A DNA stretch of 64,000 bases from Cinclus cinclus (taxonomy: Eukaryota; Chordata; Aves; Passeriformes; Cinclidae). Positions within the stretch are counted from its first letter, which is position 1. Every line of letters begins with the position of its first letter. Shown in pieces: positions 9,538 to 22,250 of the stretch. A program made the translations under genes and the position numbers. The notes below the pieces were generated by a model. It saw only the letters and a program-made list of their open reading frames with translations. It made no database searches and was not told the DNA's origin. The stretch lies in contig NC_085047.1 in assembly GCF_963662255.1 (NCBI RefSeq), positions 113,308,214-113,372,213 on the forward strand. Direction: 5' to 3'.

Positions 9538-12500
9538 CTAAGTAACAAAGAACATATCTGAGAACAAAAATACAGACAGTTGTTTCCATAAAATTGTGAT
9601 ATTTAATTTATACCAAACACCTCCTCCTCATTTTAGAAGCGTGTCTGTTCTGAGTTTTTAATGGGAAGAAAACAGCAGCCTAAAATATCATTATTTCATT
9701 TCAAGGGTGTAAATATTCTCAGATCTTTCTCTTGTCCATGACATTTCTGTTACAGAAATTTTGAGTTTCTAACTTTCCATTAATAATTATGGCTAGATGG
9801 GCTCATAGTTAAGTTTCTAAATGTGGAGACACTGAAGCAGTGTGAAACAGAAAATGTGCCTGATGTCAACTGTGACTAATCCAAATAGTATATAATAATG
9901 ATCAAAGAAAGCAGGTACTGTGTAAGATAGTAATTGATAACTTTCATTTAACATTTTGTGGCACAAATATAACCTTAGTTGCAGTAATTCTGTTCCAGCT
10001 GGCCACTCCAGGAGGTTGGTAGCCCACGCCAGAGAGCCCTGCAGAGAGGGCAGTCGAGGCAGGAGGTTGCAGACAGTGGTTCTGGGTCAGTGCCAGCACA
10101 AAGTCTCTTCTATGGAGGAAAAGACAAAATATTTCCAAGCCCCACAAACTCATTTCTTTACCCACACTGTCAAACACAGCTCCAAGTAATGCTCAGCTCT
10201 GGTTTTTTTAAGCAACCTGAAGGAAGTCTCTTTTCCATTTGTTTTGCACCTCCAGGTTTTTGATCCTTTACTGGACAATTCAAGTCAGCCAGGAGAAAAA
10301 TGAACCTGATTGTTGCAATGGAAACAGTTGTGGTGCAGGAAAACCAACTTTCAATGTAATAAACCCCATAGCAAGTGAAAGGTCCACAGCAAATTATAAA
10401 TCTATTATGAACAGTCAGTTTTTCTGTGGGTTTATGATTTCTTTTATGCCAAGGCTCTGGATGAGAGTAAATGTGAGGTTTCTGAGAAACAGGAGGGGAT
10501 ATTGAATCTAGCACTTTTGGCCTCAGCAAAGTAACCTTCTTAGCCAGGGAAATTATCTTGATTAATCAAGACTTAAACTAAATCTACATAACTTGCTGCC
10601 ACATGCACATTCCAGGTCCTCCTCTCTCTGGGGCTGGAACTACAGGTGTTTCCCCCAGACAGGTCCTTTTCCTAGAAATATCCCTCTTGATGTTCAAAGC
10701 CACTTTAAGGTGTGATCCAGCCTCAGGTGCCCTTAGCTGAGTCTCACTCACATTCCCAGCCTCAAGTGATTGCTCCTTCTCAGCCTCCTTTGCAGGGAGC
10801 TAAGCAGCCTCTCACACCAGATTTTGCACAGCCACAAGCACCAAGGGATCTGCCTGTGTTAGAAAATTCCCTATTCACCAGTGCTCTGCACTGTTCAAAC
10901 CAGGTGGGTTGTGGCCATCTGGACCCACATGTGGAAATTTCTCCAGCTCTGAGATTCAGGTTTGAGGTTCAAAGCAGGTTTGTTTTTATTTCCCATTGGG
11001 GTCTCTCTCTATTTTTTTTTTTTTGGTGTGTTTAACTGCAGTGTAAATGGTTTAATGAGTCACATGCAATCTCAGAAAACACTATTGAATCCTGGCTGGG
11101 TGCCACAGTAGCCATTTATCTGAAATCAAAAGGTCATAGTTTTCAGATCAGCGGAAACAGAGATGGATTCACTTCACATTTCTGCCTAATTGTACCAGAT
11201 GCACTTTGGAAATTCAATTTATGCCCTCCTCTTCAATCATGCTGGGGACACTCACCTACCAGAAGCAAGCAGTGAGGAGCAAGCCAGCCAACTCCTGTCA
11301 TTTGGATGAAGTACAGACTTTTCTCCTCTGTTATTTACACAAATGTATGGAAGCAGAACTGCAGCTTAGCAACCAAAGGTCACTTGCCAGCCTGCCTCTG
11401 GACAGCTGCTGGATCTGCTGTGAGTGCAGGATGGGGCATCTCCCAGGAGATTGATGCTGAGGGACAGCATTAGCTCAGCCATAGCTCCCTTCTTCTCCCC
11501 CCTTCCAGCTGGAAGGGATGCTTTCTTCCAGAGGGTGTGGCAGAGCCAGGGACCAGCACCCTGCATTTGTCTCAGGTATCAGAAGGTGGAGACAAATCTA
11601 TGAAATTACAGAGAAAGCTCCTGGGAAAGTCTGTTCCAAAGGCAGGCTGGCAGTTTTCGTCACACAACCTGAGTTTGGGGTCTTTGAGCATTGAAAGACT
11701 TTACTTGCTCAGGTGGATGTTTTCCAACCTGATTGCTTCTCCAGGGGTTTAATTGGGATTTGTGTGGATTTGTGCTGATTTCCAGCATCTGACAAATATT
11801 TAACACCCTTCCTGGCTGTTGCTTTTGCCTTGGAGGGGAAAAGGCTGAGGGGGCTGTGATCAAGGTTTACAAAATCCCAAAGGCAGGGGGCAAGGTGAAG
11901 GTGGAACTGGTTTTCATCAGAGCTAACAATGATAAAATGGGTGAAAGAACTCACTTCTTTACTCAAACAGGAGGGAATTTCTGCAGTTTGTCAGCACAGG
12001 GGCTGTGGAGACAGACAACTTTAGTGGGCTCAAAAAGGAACAAAGCAATTCCCAGACAGGATTGCCATCAGCAGACACGGCAGGGAGCAGGCAGGGATGT
12101 AGATAATCCCATTTCTGCAGCTGCTGGGGGCACACAGGGGACACGAACTGCAGGGCAGCCAGAGCCACCTGCTTCTAGTTGAAGTGCCACAGGACATTCT
12201 GGAACCTTCCCACCCCAGGCTGATGCTGCAGTGCTGCCCATATGTGACACCACTGTGCCCTGGCTTTCCTGTGACAGCCAAGCACAGGCACAGCTGTGCC
12301 CCCGCTCCTGCTGCTCTGGCTACAGTCAGCATGGGAACATCTGCATGCCAGCTCTGAAAGGTCCCATCCCTGCTGAGAGCTGCCTGGACACCTACAATGA
12401 GCATTTTTTAACTTTGCAGTTGTTTTTCTGAAAACCTTCAGAAGTTGTGTACTCGAGGCACACCAATTAAAGCATGGCTTTAACACTGCAAATCAAGTGC

Positions 12501-15500
12501 TCTCAAGAAACTCCACAATTGAAGTTGCCTTGGGCTTTCTTATTTCAAGGTATTTTTGCTCATGAGTGCTTAAAAGCCAGTCTTCATCACATGCTGATGC
12601 ACTCTTTCCCTCCCTAGCTGGGGATCAGGCAGGGGTAGATAGCAGATAAGGAGCTCTCTGGTTTCATCTCATGCTGGAAAGTGGGCAGCAAGCCAGTCAC
12701 CAGGAGAAATAACCACACCATCTATTCAGGCAGCTGGAAAAAAGTCTGGAGAACTGGATCCTGTCTCTACCTAAAAGACAAGATGCTGGGAGAAGTTTTG
12801 TATGGTGGAACAATCTTTCAGAGCCGTGGGTTTCACAGGTCCATGAGCTTGACGTGCAGCCCTGTGCCCCAACCATACAAGTTGTTAAAAGCAGCATTAA
12901 GCACCACGAAAATCAGAATAAATTTATGAAAAAATTAAAACTGCACCCAAGTTGTCTGAAAGCAGGTCTGAAACCAGCACAGAATGGTTTGATCTCAGTT
13001 TCTCTGCAGCTCGGTTGCCCATCTGTGAAAGACACAGAAGTTCCCTCGCTTCCCACAGCCTCTGTGAAGACAAATTGCTGCCTGTGAATCCCCCAGGATT
13101 CACCTTAAGAGGTGATAAATTCTCTACTCAGTGAGAGGCTGAGCAGAGCACTGAACGTGGAGGTCAAGATGGCACACTCTGGGAACTCCTCAGGGGGGCT
13201 CCAGCATCTCTGGGCACTGGGAAATGCTGGATCAGGTAATTAAGAGTTCACTGATCTGCATGCATGGGCAAAAAGAGAGAAAACAAAGGTTGTTTTATTT
13301 AATTCTACCTTAAGAAGTAATCCCAGCACTTCTTACCCTTTAGATATTTAACTTTCCAGCTGTTATTTTAAAATGTTAAAGTCATTTGTGTGTGCACCTG
13401 TAACACTATCCCAATGGACAACTAGTGAGAACTACCAGAGCACCTTGACCAGTGATCTAGACATTCTTTTCCCCACCAGCAAAGAAATAATAAAAGCAGG
13501 GCCTGCCATATCCCAGGCAGGGGTAATTGTTTCCTTCGAGGAAGAGAAGGTGAGGAGTGGCCAGGAACAGGCTGCTGTGAAAGGTCATGGAGACCTTTCC
13601 ACTCCTGGCAGGATGGAGAGCACGCCAGCACGGATAACATCAAGAAGAAAATAACAGTAGTTCAACAGCGTGCTGTGCAGTAATTTCTGCAGTTCCAGTT
13701 TCTCTTCTCATCATTTATTTAAGACTTTGTCTAGACAGTGCATTACCATTCACAGAATTTATGACTAATGCCCTGAAAAGCAAAGATACCCAAATAATGT
13801 AAACATGGAAATCACCTAGAAGCCATACAAACCCTTAAATGGTTTTAAATATTCCCGAATTAACTTTGACAGGAAAAAGTGTCAGGGTGACCACAGTATT
13901 TCATGGACAAACTTGCCCAGAATGCCCATCAACAACATGGCAAGGGCAGAGTGGAAATTCTGCAGCTAAGCTTTACAAGAGATTTACAGATTTGTTCATG
14001 TTAGATGAAACAGAATCATCAACAGCTTTCAAGCCTAAAATATCCCTAGAGATGCTTTTAAGAGACAGAATTATACTGGGAAAAAAATATTTCAAGCGTT
14101 ACCAGGATGCTTTTTTTTTTCCATACAAGAAGATTGTCTTGATTTTCAGAGGTTCAGAAACACCTGCATTTCTTGTGCAAACAGTGACAACCACAGTGAC
14201 TGTTCCACATTTAGCTGGCACAGCTCCTTCCTTGTACTACAGAATTAAAAAGCCATTTTCTCTGACTGCCTCTCAGTCTTGCCATTTGATACTTACAGGC
14301 ACACATGTATGTACATGTCTGTATATCCAAAAGACTTCACTGAAGTTTCTTTTCAACCATAATTAGATGTACTGGAGATTTTCCCCAGCATGGAACTGAT
14401 GCTTGGAAAATAGAGATGATTAGCCTTTGCCTGTCTGACAAATCTGTTTGGGCATACCGTAATCAGCAGCTCAAATTCTGCTTTGCTAGGACTCCACAGC
14501 CTTGGAGACAAACAATAGCAGGATACAGTAAATTAGGAATTACGCTTTAATTTCTCTTCTTTAGCAAATCATTTTAGCAAAAAGTAAAACACATCGACCA
14601 TTTTTGTGTTCCCATCCTTCTGTTAAAATCCTGCTAGACATAATATTCAACTTGTGACTGTGGAGAAAATGCCTGGGGGAAAAAAAAAAAAAGCTTGGAA
14701 GTTCTTTTTCCAATGCTCTGAAGCAACTTAAACGTGGGATGGACACATTGCAGATCCCATGACAGGACATATGGCTCATCCCCAACCTTGCCATGTTATA
14801 TGATCTGGTGCAGGAGCAGGTTTGGGGACATTCCCACAGATCTGAGTCACCCAAGTCTTATGACCCAAAACAAGGGCCAGGGCTGCAACAGGACCTTTCC
14901 TCTCAATCTGCTGTTCCTGTGTGTTTATGTACATGCCCAGCTCCATACTGAAAAGTGGAAATAGAGAAAATGCAGTGTCATACTGAAAATCAGAGACAAA
15001 ATTATGTCCTGCAGAACTTTTCTGGATGACAGAACAGTTCAGTGCTGATTTAGATAATTCAAGATGCCTGTTCAACTTAAAAGAATACACATTTATCCAC
15101 TGGAAAAAGAAAGTTCCTTTTCCCCAAGGAACGCACTCCATCTGTGTCTCAAGGTCTGAGGAAACTGGGGATTCCTGATTGACAACTGGTAACCCTGATG
15201 TGGAAAGGGGAAAAAGCTCCCATCTTGAGACAAAGGTGATTAATTCTTCCTGAGTAGAGTCTTACTAACACTCAGATGTTAGTAAAAAAATCCTCAGACC
15301 TACCCCATAGTCATAGGTAACCAAGCAAGTCGTAAGAAAACGGGTCCTAGTGTAGTTCTGGTTGGAAAGCATCTGGTATCAAGTTGCCCTGAGGTCACAG
15401 TTTTTTTTAAATGTGGACCAAAATTGGGTTTGTATTCTGGGAACAGACTCTGCTCCACATCAGAGGAGATATTATCCCAAGAGCATCCTGAATTACTTTT

Positions 15501-15892
15501 GAGGGGAAAGCTCCTGGTGTAAATGCAGGCAGGCTCAGAGCAGACACTGCACCAGACAGTGAATTATTGCTCCTGGCCAGGGATATTGGCTGAACCTGGC
15601 CAGGTAATGAGCCCTTGAGGGCTAACAAGCAGGTGCCTTCCTCAGGCTCCCCTGGAAGTTTGGTGAATTTGTGACTAGAGGTGGCAAAGAGCAAGAATCA
15701 GGAGCTTTAATCTGCTGTGCCTATTCCTTGCCACGCTGGACAAAGTTTACCGTACATTATTTTAAACTAATTTATTTCAGTGAATAGGAACCTGTGGCCC
15801 AGAACTGAATTCAGCCTTTACACATTGCAGCTGAAGTGAATCTTCTTCCATCAGAAGCATTTACTTCCTCTCTTAATCTGACTCAAATTTAC
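9538..15892. other. Large UMODL1 intron, no gene seen
   Basis: About 6.4 kb between the WAP and EMI exons. I found no transposon tail, RNA gene or coding exon. Several GC-richer patches (around 11.4-12.4 kb) give open frames on both strands up to 124 codons, and the plus strand at 13839-14366 is open for 175 codons. None resembles a known family, and they overlap on opposite strands. Confidence 0.55.
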
Positions 15893-16114
15893 CTAGAGAG
15901 CAGTAGAGTCCAACTTGTTCATATCCTTCACAGCAATCTGTGAGAATGATGGTTTCAGGGACCTCAACACTGTGAAACTCTGTTCTGTAGTGTGTCTGAG
16001 GACACACCATCCACGGGATCCACCCTCCACAGGATGTGCTCTTCTCATAGGACTTTTGGTAGACAACCAGTTTAAACACACTTTTGGTCAGGGTGTAGTT
16101 GCACAGATGGTACC
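15893..16114 (-). CDS. UMODL1: UMODL1 exon 2: EMI domain
   Basis: A 222-bp phase 1-1 exon encoding 74 residues. It starts GYHLCNYTLTKSVFKLVVYQ, passes through STSCGGWIPWMVCPQTHYRT and ends TDCCEGYEQVGLYCSL. The six cysteines, the tryptophan-rich SCGGWIPW stretch and the closing CCEGYEQ-LYC are diagnostic of an EMI domain, a cysteine-rich module near the N terminus of extracellular-matrix proteins that supports multimerisation. The acceptor is CTTTGCTAG and the donor CTAG/GTAAAT. Joined to exon 1 it gives DEITGYHLCNY, placing EMI directly after the signal peptide as in the family. Confidence 0.94.
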
Positions 16115-19100
16115 CTAGCAAAGAGAGGCCTTTTTCTAGGAAATAGAAACAGGAAAGAAAGGGATCGGTATTAACTTGTCACCCCAGAGCAGAAGTTCCC
16201 TGCAGTATCCAGTGAAAAACAGTATTATAAGAAAGCAATGACAGAGCCAACACAGATGAATGATTTCCAGCAAGGCTAACATTGGGAAGAGCATTGCTTC
16301 AAAAAAGAGACACTAGAAAGAATTGGTAGTCACTGCTTGTCATAGGCATCACTTTGGTCATGAAAGGAGGAAGATTGGCAGAAAATTCAAAGAGTTCTTG
16401 GAGCAAGGCAGAAAAAGGGCAATTTAATTCAAGTCAATATTAACGAAATTTACATATGTTAATATAAATTGACAGTAGAGTACAATAGGCACTTCCAGGG
16501 CAGAGTCATCCAAGTAGTTTAAAAGCCCACTCCAGCCTCCTGCTGCCAAAGCCTTCATCACTCTCCACTGACTACAAAGGGAACAAAGGGTGAGGAACTC
16601 ATGGGCAGATGAGTCACAGTAGATGTCTGGAATAAGACATCCTTCAGACATCACCCCAGGCTAAAACTGGGTACTCATACATCACTGGGAAGCACTTCCA
16701 GGTATCTGACACAAAAGGTATTCCTGGAGATCCTATGCTGCCTCTCTGCATTTGTAGTAGGCCTTGTTGATCATGCCATTGGAAACCTGCAGTGGTTCAT
16801 TGACTTTGAGTACAAACAAAGTCAGTGATAAGGTCATTAACTGCATCATTTCACACAGGTCTGGGGATGGGACTCGGCTTCCAGAGTTCTGAAACCATTT
16901 CTGATGAGGAGTTGAACTTGTTAAGTGCTTTACTTAAAACTGAAATACTTCAGCAGGGAGAGGGAAAAAACCCCAACACCAAACAACACAAAAAAAACCC
17001 AACAACAGCAACAAAAGCAGATGGAGTTTAAGAATTAACAGCAAGCAACCTACAGTCATGTCACAGACACCAGGCTGGCTCCTAATGAGATGTTACAGAA
17101 GCCAGAGGGGCTGAGTCACCCTGTGTCCCATTTGGGAAGCAGATCGGATGGAATTAAAATGCCTGCATCATCCTATAGCCAAAGCAGAAGAAACTTTAAT
17201 AAGGATAAATATGAATTAGCTGTGGAGATTCAAATATAGCAGGACTGGTTTATTTTTCTGAGAGCTCTGAGGGCACCAGGGTCAGCCAACAGACAGACTG
17301 AAGCTAACACAATATACACAACAGGCATAGAACTAAAACATTTACAGCTTGTCTTATTTGTACAACTTATCTCCTGCCTGAAAACAAGAAACATCTTAGA
17401 ACAATTAAAGAAGAAAGAAAAAAGAAAAAAGAATTGTCGGGCTTTTAGGAATCCTGTGCTTTTATCACATTTAGCTTTCCAGCTAAACGAAAGACATTCG
17501 TGCAATTGGAGCAGTACTAGGAAAAGGGCTTTGGGGAGGAGGAACCCTTTGCAGCGCAGGGACAGTCCAGAAGAAATCCTGGAATAGACTTGGTGTCTAG
17601 AAATGGCCTCTGGAAGCCCAGCCCTGCTCTGCCTCACTCATCTGTGCCTTCCTCCTGCAGCAAAAGGCAGAGTTGAAGCCTGGTTGTGCTCCAGGGAGTG
17701 CATGTGAGAGCCAGAGAGCTCCAGGGAATCCGTGCTGCTGCTTGGAGCAGCTCAGCGGGAAAATGTTGAGAGTGAGGGCATCGCTGGAAACCCCAGTCCC
17801 TGCTCCTTCCTCCTGGGCAGCCTCCAGCAGGACAGCTCTGTGCCTGCTCCCTGAAGCTCTGGGGACAGCGGCTGGGAGCTCTCCACATCCCTGACTGGCA
17901 CCAGGGCTGCTCCCTGTCCCTGAGCAGGCAGTGGAAGCAGGTGCCCGAGAGGGACAGGACGACACCCGGCCAGTCTCAAAGCCCAGACCCTGCCTGAGCC
18001 AGGAGAGGATCCCAAAGGCTGGGATGGGGCTCTGACGTGGCTGTGCGGGAGGAAATGGAAGGAGAAGGGAGCCAGAGAGAGCAAGGTGACCTCTGCCTCC
18101 AGCTGACTTTAGGATAACACTCCGGGAGAATGGGAAAGGAAAACGAAGTGGGTTCTGGAGCAGGAATGGGAGATCAAGGGGCTGCTTTTTATTCAGTGGG
18201 TTTGATCCATTAACACCCCACATGAGGCATAAGTGCCTGACAAGAAGCAGGCAGCTGTCACTGCATTTTGGAAAGCATTCCCTAGCCATGTATTGAGACT
18301 GCTCCAAGAATACCTTTCTCTGCAAATGCTTCTAGGCATGTAGGTGTGTGTGTGTGTGTGGGGGGGAAATCTTGCTTCTGCTTTTTTATTTGTTGTTCTG
18401 GGGTTTTTTAAAAAATTAGTTTGTAATCTGGATGGTTAAATAACCACAGTGGAACAGAATTCATACCTAAATAATCGTGGTTATAGCCTTTCCTTGAAGA
18501 AAATGCACAAAATCTGTTGTGACCAGGGAAGGAGGCAGGAGCAGGGCAAATACCATTCCATGAAAACAAGTTACAGTATAAAATATACTCTTAGAGTATA
18601 AAATCAGGTTAGAGGGGAGTAGGGCATGTAAAAAGCAAGAGCTCAGCCTTGTTCCTCATCCCTATGATACTTCCTTTTCTTCAGAGCTCATGTAAAGCCT
18701 GGCAAGAGCAAAGCAAGGACTGGAAGGGAAAAACTTCCAGTAAGGAGTAAGGAGGGCACTGAGGATTCATGTTGTCCATGCAGAGCTGAGGCTGCAGTGA
18801 GGACGTAGTGCTGGAAAGCTAAAAATTCCAATGTCAGCTGAGCTGGCTTAGTCTCTACAGCAATGTGCAACATAAATACAGGTATGAAACTGAGAGTAAG
18901 ATGGTGTAGAATTAGACACAGTTTATAATTGGAAGCTACAGCTGTCAGAGCAGATATGAAGTCATATTTCATACTTAAACATTGATACTATGTACATATA
19001 TATACACACACACACACATACACACACACACACGCTAGGTATAGAATGAGGCTGCCAAAGCCTAAGGAGAAGTTCTGAGATAAGGCTGTGGTGGTACAAG

Positions 19101-20635
19101 AAGATGCCTTCAGTGCCAGAAGCTGGACTGAAGGTGTCAGGGAAAGGTGCAGCACCACCAGCCTTTGCCCCATCCATCACTTCCATACCATTCAAAACAA
19201 GCTTTGACACTCACAATTATTTTGCTGACAGCAGTTTACTGCTGAGCAATGTGGCTTGGATCAATCTGGGCTCTTTAGTAAATTGGCTTTCTGTTCTCAT
19301 TATTCCCATCTATAGGATTATGGCACAGTCAAATGGAATTAAAATGCACTGGTTGTTGTTTTCAGCGACTCAAAGCTGAAGTCACCTGCCATTAGAATGG
19401 ATATGTTACACCTATCATTTCTGGATTTTAGCATTTTGTCTGAGAAACCATCAGCTTTCAGCACCATCAGGGAAAATATAATTTTTTTTTTTTAATGTTA
19501 AGAAAGAGAATAAACAGTTAAAGCAAACCCTTTATTAATAGAAACAAACACTGAGAGGAAAGCCTGGGAGCAAAGGCTGCACAGGAACAGGCTCCTTGAA
19601 ACTCAAGGTTAAACCCAGATCAGAACTGAGAGCATGACCAAAAAAACAGCAATAAAAAATGTTTCATAGCATTTATGCCACAGACAGAGCTGCGATTCTG
19701 GAAACTTCACCACTCAGGTGCCACAGGAGCCACTGTGAGCTGAGATCTGCAACATCTTTTCTCACTGGAGAGTAGTAAGACTGCAAGATAAGCCCCTTTC
19801 TTGTCTTGACATAACCTTAAAAATAAACTGTTGGAGCAAGTTCATGGAGGGCAGATTCAAGCTCAGTTTTGAAATGAAATGCTCCAAAACATGAAAAAAA
19901 AAAGGATCACGGACTCAATTTTTCTACAAATTCCAAATTTTAAAGCCAACACCATTTACTTTAAATGGCACTAGGATGGGAGTTTTATTGCCCCTAATCT
20001 CTGCAAACCTCTGTTCAGCTGTGGCTTTGATAGAAAAACAGAAACGTTTGCAAGGTTCTAAGCAATATAGTTTATATTTAACTGAGACTCACAAAACCAC
20101 TTAAGAAAAACAATGAACAGCACTCAAAAATGACAATATTTTCTCATCTAAATGAATCAAACCAGAAGTAAAGAGTAAATTAGGGGTTCATTTAGCAGTT
20201 ACAGTTGGGTTAGGGTTTTTCAAAATTACAGCCCATACCACAGATAAAATGTAAGCATGTCTCCTACAGCTTCATCTTATGCATCCTAGGAATTTGCCAG
20301 GTACATTACTGCATCATTTACTGCTAAAGCTTATTTTAAAGACAATTTTCATTAAAATTTGCACAATACTGAAGACAACAGCAGAAATTATCCTTGTTCA
20401 TCTCTGGCACAAAGGGAATGACAAGGATTTTGCCTGGGGATGAAAGGCTGGGGACAAAGGTTTTGTTTTCGCATGGTTAGATTTTCTCTGTTCAATTATC
20501 AACAGAGGATTCTTAAATGGTTGCAGGGACATTGCCAGCTCTCCGGAGAGTGGCCACCTTGGCTGGTTTATTTCAAAGAAATATCTACCCAACATCCAAA
20601 CTAAGCTGTCCTCTGGCCAGGTTTGCATCACTCAC
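16115..20635. other. UMODL1 intron 1
   Basis: About 4.5 kb. It contains a GC-rich patch at 17640-18110 where the minus strand is open for 242 codons (17597-18325) without recognisable homology, a short TG run (18345-18360) and a CA run (19001-19033). No transposon ends were recognised. Confidence 0.55.
19001..19033. repeat. (CA)n microsatellite
   Basis: CA dinucleotides with one TA interruption, following a short TATATA stretch. Potentially polymorphic. It lies in UMODL1 intron 1. Confidence 0.9.
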
Positions 20636-20723
20636 CTGTAATTTCATCTCCCCTCCCCTGCTGCATGGCTGCCCAGAGGATGAGAACAGAAATAAGAGTG
20701 ATCCTGGCCATTGTAGGGACCAT
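20636..20723 (-). CDS. UMODL1: UMODL1 exon 1: start codon and signal peptide
   Basis: The sequence reads MVPTMARITLISVLILWAAM followed by QQGRGDEITG. A short N-region, a hydrophobic core (ITLISVLILWAAM) and a polar C-region make a typical secretory signal peptide. Two in-frame ATGs (20723 and 20711) both have A at -3 and G at +4, so either could start; the upstream one is listed. The donor ACAG/GTGAGT is strong and leaves phase 1, which joins the EMI exon exactly. The open frame continues upstream to 20867, but that part is likely 5'UTR. The transcription start and any upstream noncoding exon are not determined; no TATA box or CpG island is visible here. Confidence 0.85.
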
Positions 20724-21773
20724 CCTGGATAAACCTTTCTGATCCCTTTGTCTCCAAGGTGGCAGAGCTTGGCTATCCTTACTCGTAGGCTTTGGGTTTG
20801 GGGAAAAAGTGCTCTGGGTTTTTTTAACCTTTTGCAGGGAGGTGATAACTGCTGGCAACAGAAACAAAGATGCTCCGCTGGGAATTTTGCTGGTTCTCTC
20901 TCTCCTTCATATTTTCTCCAGGGAATCTGCCTCTTCTGCCTGTTCTACTTGGCTCCCCTTTGGCTTTGAGAAAAAAGCATTTTACAACTGCTGGTTTAGT
21001 CCTTGTTTATCCTTCAGAGAACTTATTCTCTCTCACACCTTAAACACTCAACATCTGGGAGCCAGACTTAAGCACCTCAAATACCAGGTCTAAACATCTT
21101 GAATTCAGTTCCTGTCCACACATCAGGTGGACCTTTGAAGGTCTTTAATTCTGTACCTTGAAAGCAAACTAAGAGTAAAAGCAAATATCTATGTCAATAT
21201 TTATTCCTGAGTTTAAGCTGCTTGTCCAGTTACTGTCCCTGTGCTCCTCATTTCACCACAATTCCAGCATCCCCTGAGAGAGAGCAATGCCAGACAATCA
21301 AGAACCTTGTTAAGCAGGGCATGAATCAGGTCTGAGAAACCAAAAATCTTTTTTTTTTTTTTCATTGTCTAAATAATCAAGGCACATTCCCAAGATAGAT
21401 GTGTGTGCTTGCAGCTTTACAACACATGACAATAACTTCAGTGCAATGTCACTTGGCTCAGGCAAAGACAAGGAGCAAACACAGGATGATATTTTATGAG
21501 CTGACACTAAAGGATGGAAAATCACAGGTACAGCTCTTGGAGCTGAGGCAATATGTTCAGAGAAGCACTTAAATACATATCCCACTGTTGCAGACAATTT
21601 CATGTGGATGAAAGGGATCTGGAACCACTCTCATTTGGGTATGTTCAGGTAGCAGGGCTGGGGGTGTAGCATTGAGGCACTTGTGAGCTGTTCTGGCTTG
21701 GAAGATCAAATATCAAGCTCATCAAGGGGAAAAGAAAATTAAAAGGAAGAAAAACAATGGAAAACTAAAGCTT
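20724..21773. other. Intergenic sequence upstream of UMODL1
   Basis: This presumably includes the UMODL1 promoter. It is not CpG-rich, which suits a tissue-restricted gene. No TATA box or clear core-promoter element was identified. Confidence 0.4.
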
Positions 21774-22152
21774 GCCCAGGAGAAGGAAAGGAAAGGAAAG
21801 GAAATTTCAGGAAAGGAAAGGAAATTTCAGGAAAGGAAATTTCAGGAAAGGAAATTTCAGGAAATTTCAGGAAAGGAAATTCCAGGAAAGGAAAGGAAAT
21901 TCCAGGAAAGGAAAGGAAATTTCAGGAAAGGAAAGGAAAGGAAATTTCAGGAAATTTCAGGAAAGGAAATTTCAGGAAAGGAAAGGAAATTTCAGGAGAG
22001 GAGAGGAGAGGAGAGGAGAGGAGAGGAGAGGAGAGGAGAGGAGAGGAGAGGAGAGGAGAGGAGAGGAGAGGAGAGGAGAGGAGAGGAGAGGAGAGGAGAG
22101 GAGAGGAGAGGAGAGGAGAGGAGAGGAGAGGAGAGGAGAGGAGAGGAGAGGA

Positions 22153-22244
<92 letters not shown>

Positions 22245-22250
22245 GAAAGT
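21774..22250 (+). repeat. Three-phase polypurine satellite: GGAAA/TTTCA, then (GGAGA)n, then (GAAA)n
   Basis: Phase one (about 21774-21994) is GGAAA units punctuated by GGAAATTTCA. Phase two (21995-22151) is about 31 uninterrupted GGAGA pentamers. Phase three (22152-22250) is about 23 GAAA tetramers. From 21995 to 22249 the plus strand contains only purines. Open frames on both strands (Lys/Glu/Arg-rich and Ser/Leu/Phe-rich) are artefacts of the repeat. Confidence 0.97.

Larger units (their letters stand above)
1832..20723 (-). other. UMODL1: UMODL1 gene, 5' part (overview)
   Basis: Uromodulin-like 1 is a large secreted or single-pass membrane protein with EMI, WAP, SEA, EGF, fibronectin III and a C-terminal ZP domain. 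Eight exons are visible on the minus strand. All splice boundaries obey AG/GT, and phases agree at each junction: 1, 1, 1, 0, 1, 1, 1, then 0 at the left end. They sum to 434 codons without a stop. Domain order matches my memory of the human protein: signal, EMI, WAP, SEA-like, EGF, FN3, SEA. The C-terminal half, with the ZP domain and membrane segment, is outside the window. The gene faces away from ZBTB21, the expected vertebrate neighbour. The identification is strong, but exon edges are read by eye and not confirmed by transcripts. Confidence 0.92.

Noticed and set aside
13839..14366. 175-codon plus-strand open frame inside a UMODL1 intron
   Set aside because: No domain and no family resemblance; chance frame.
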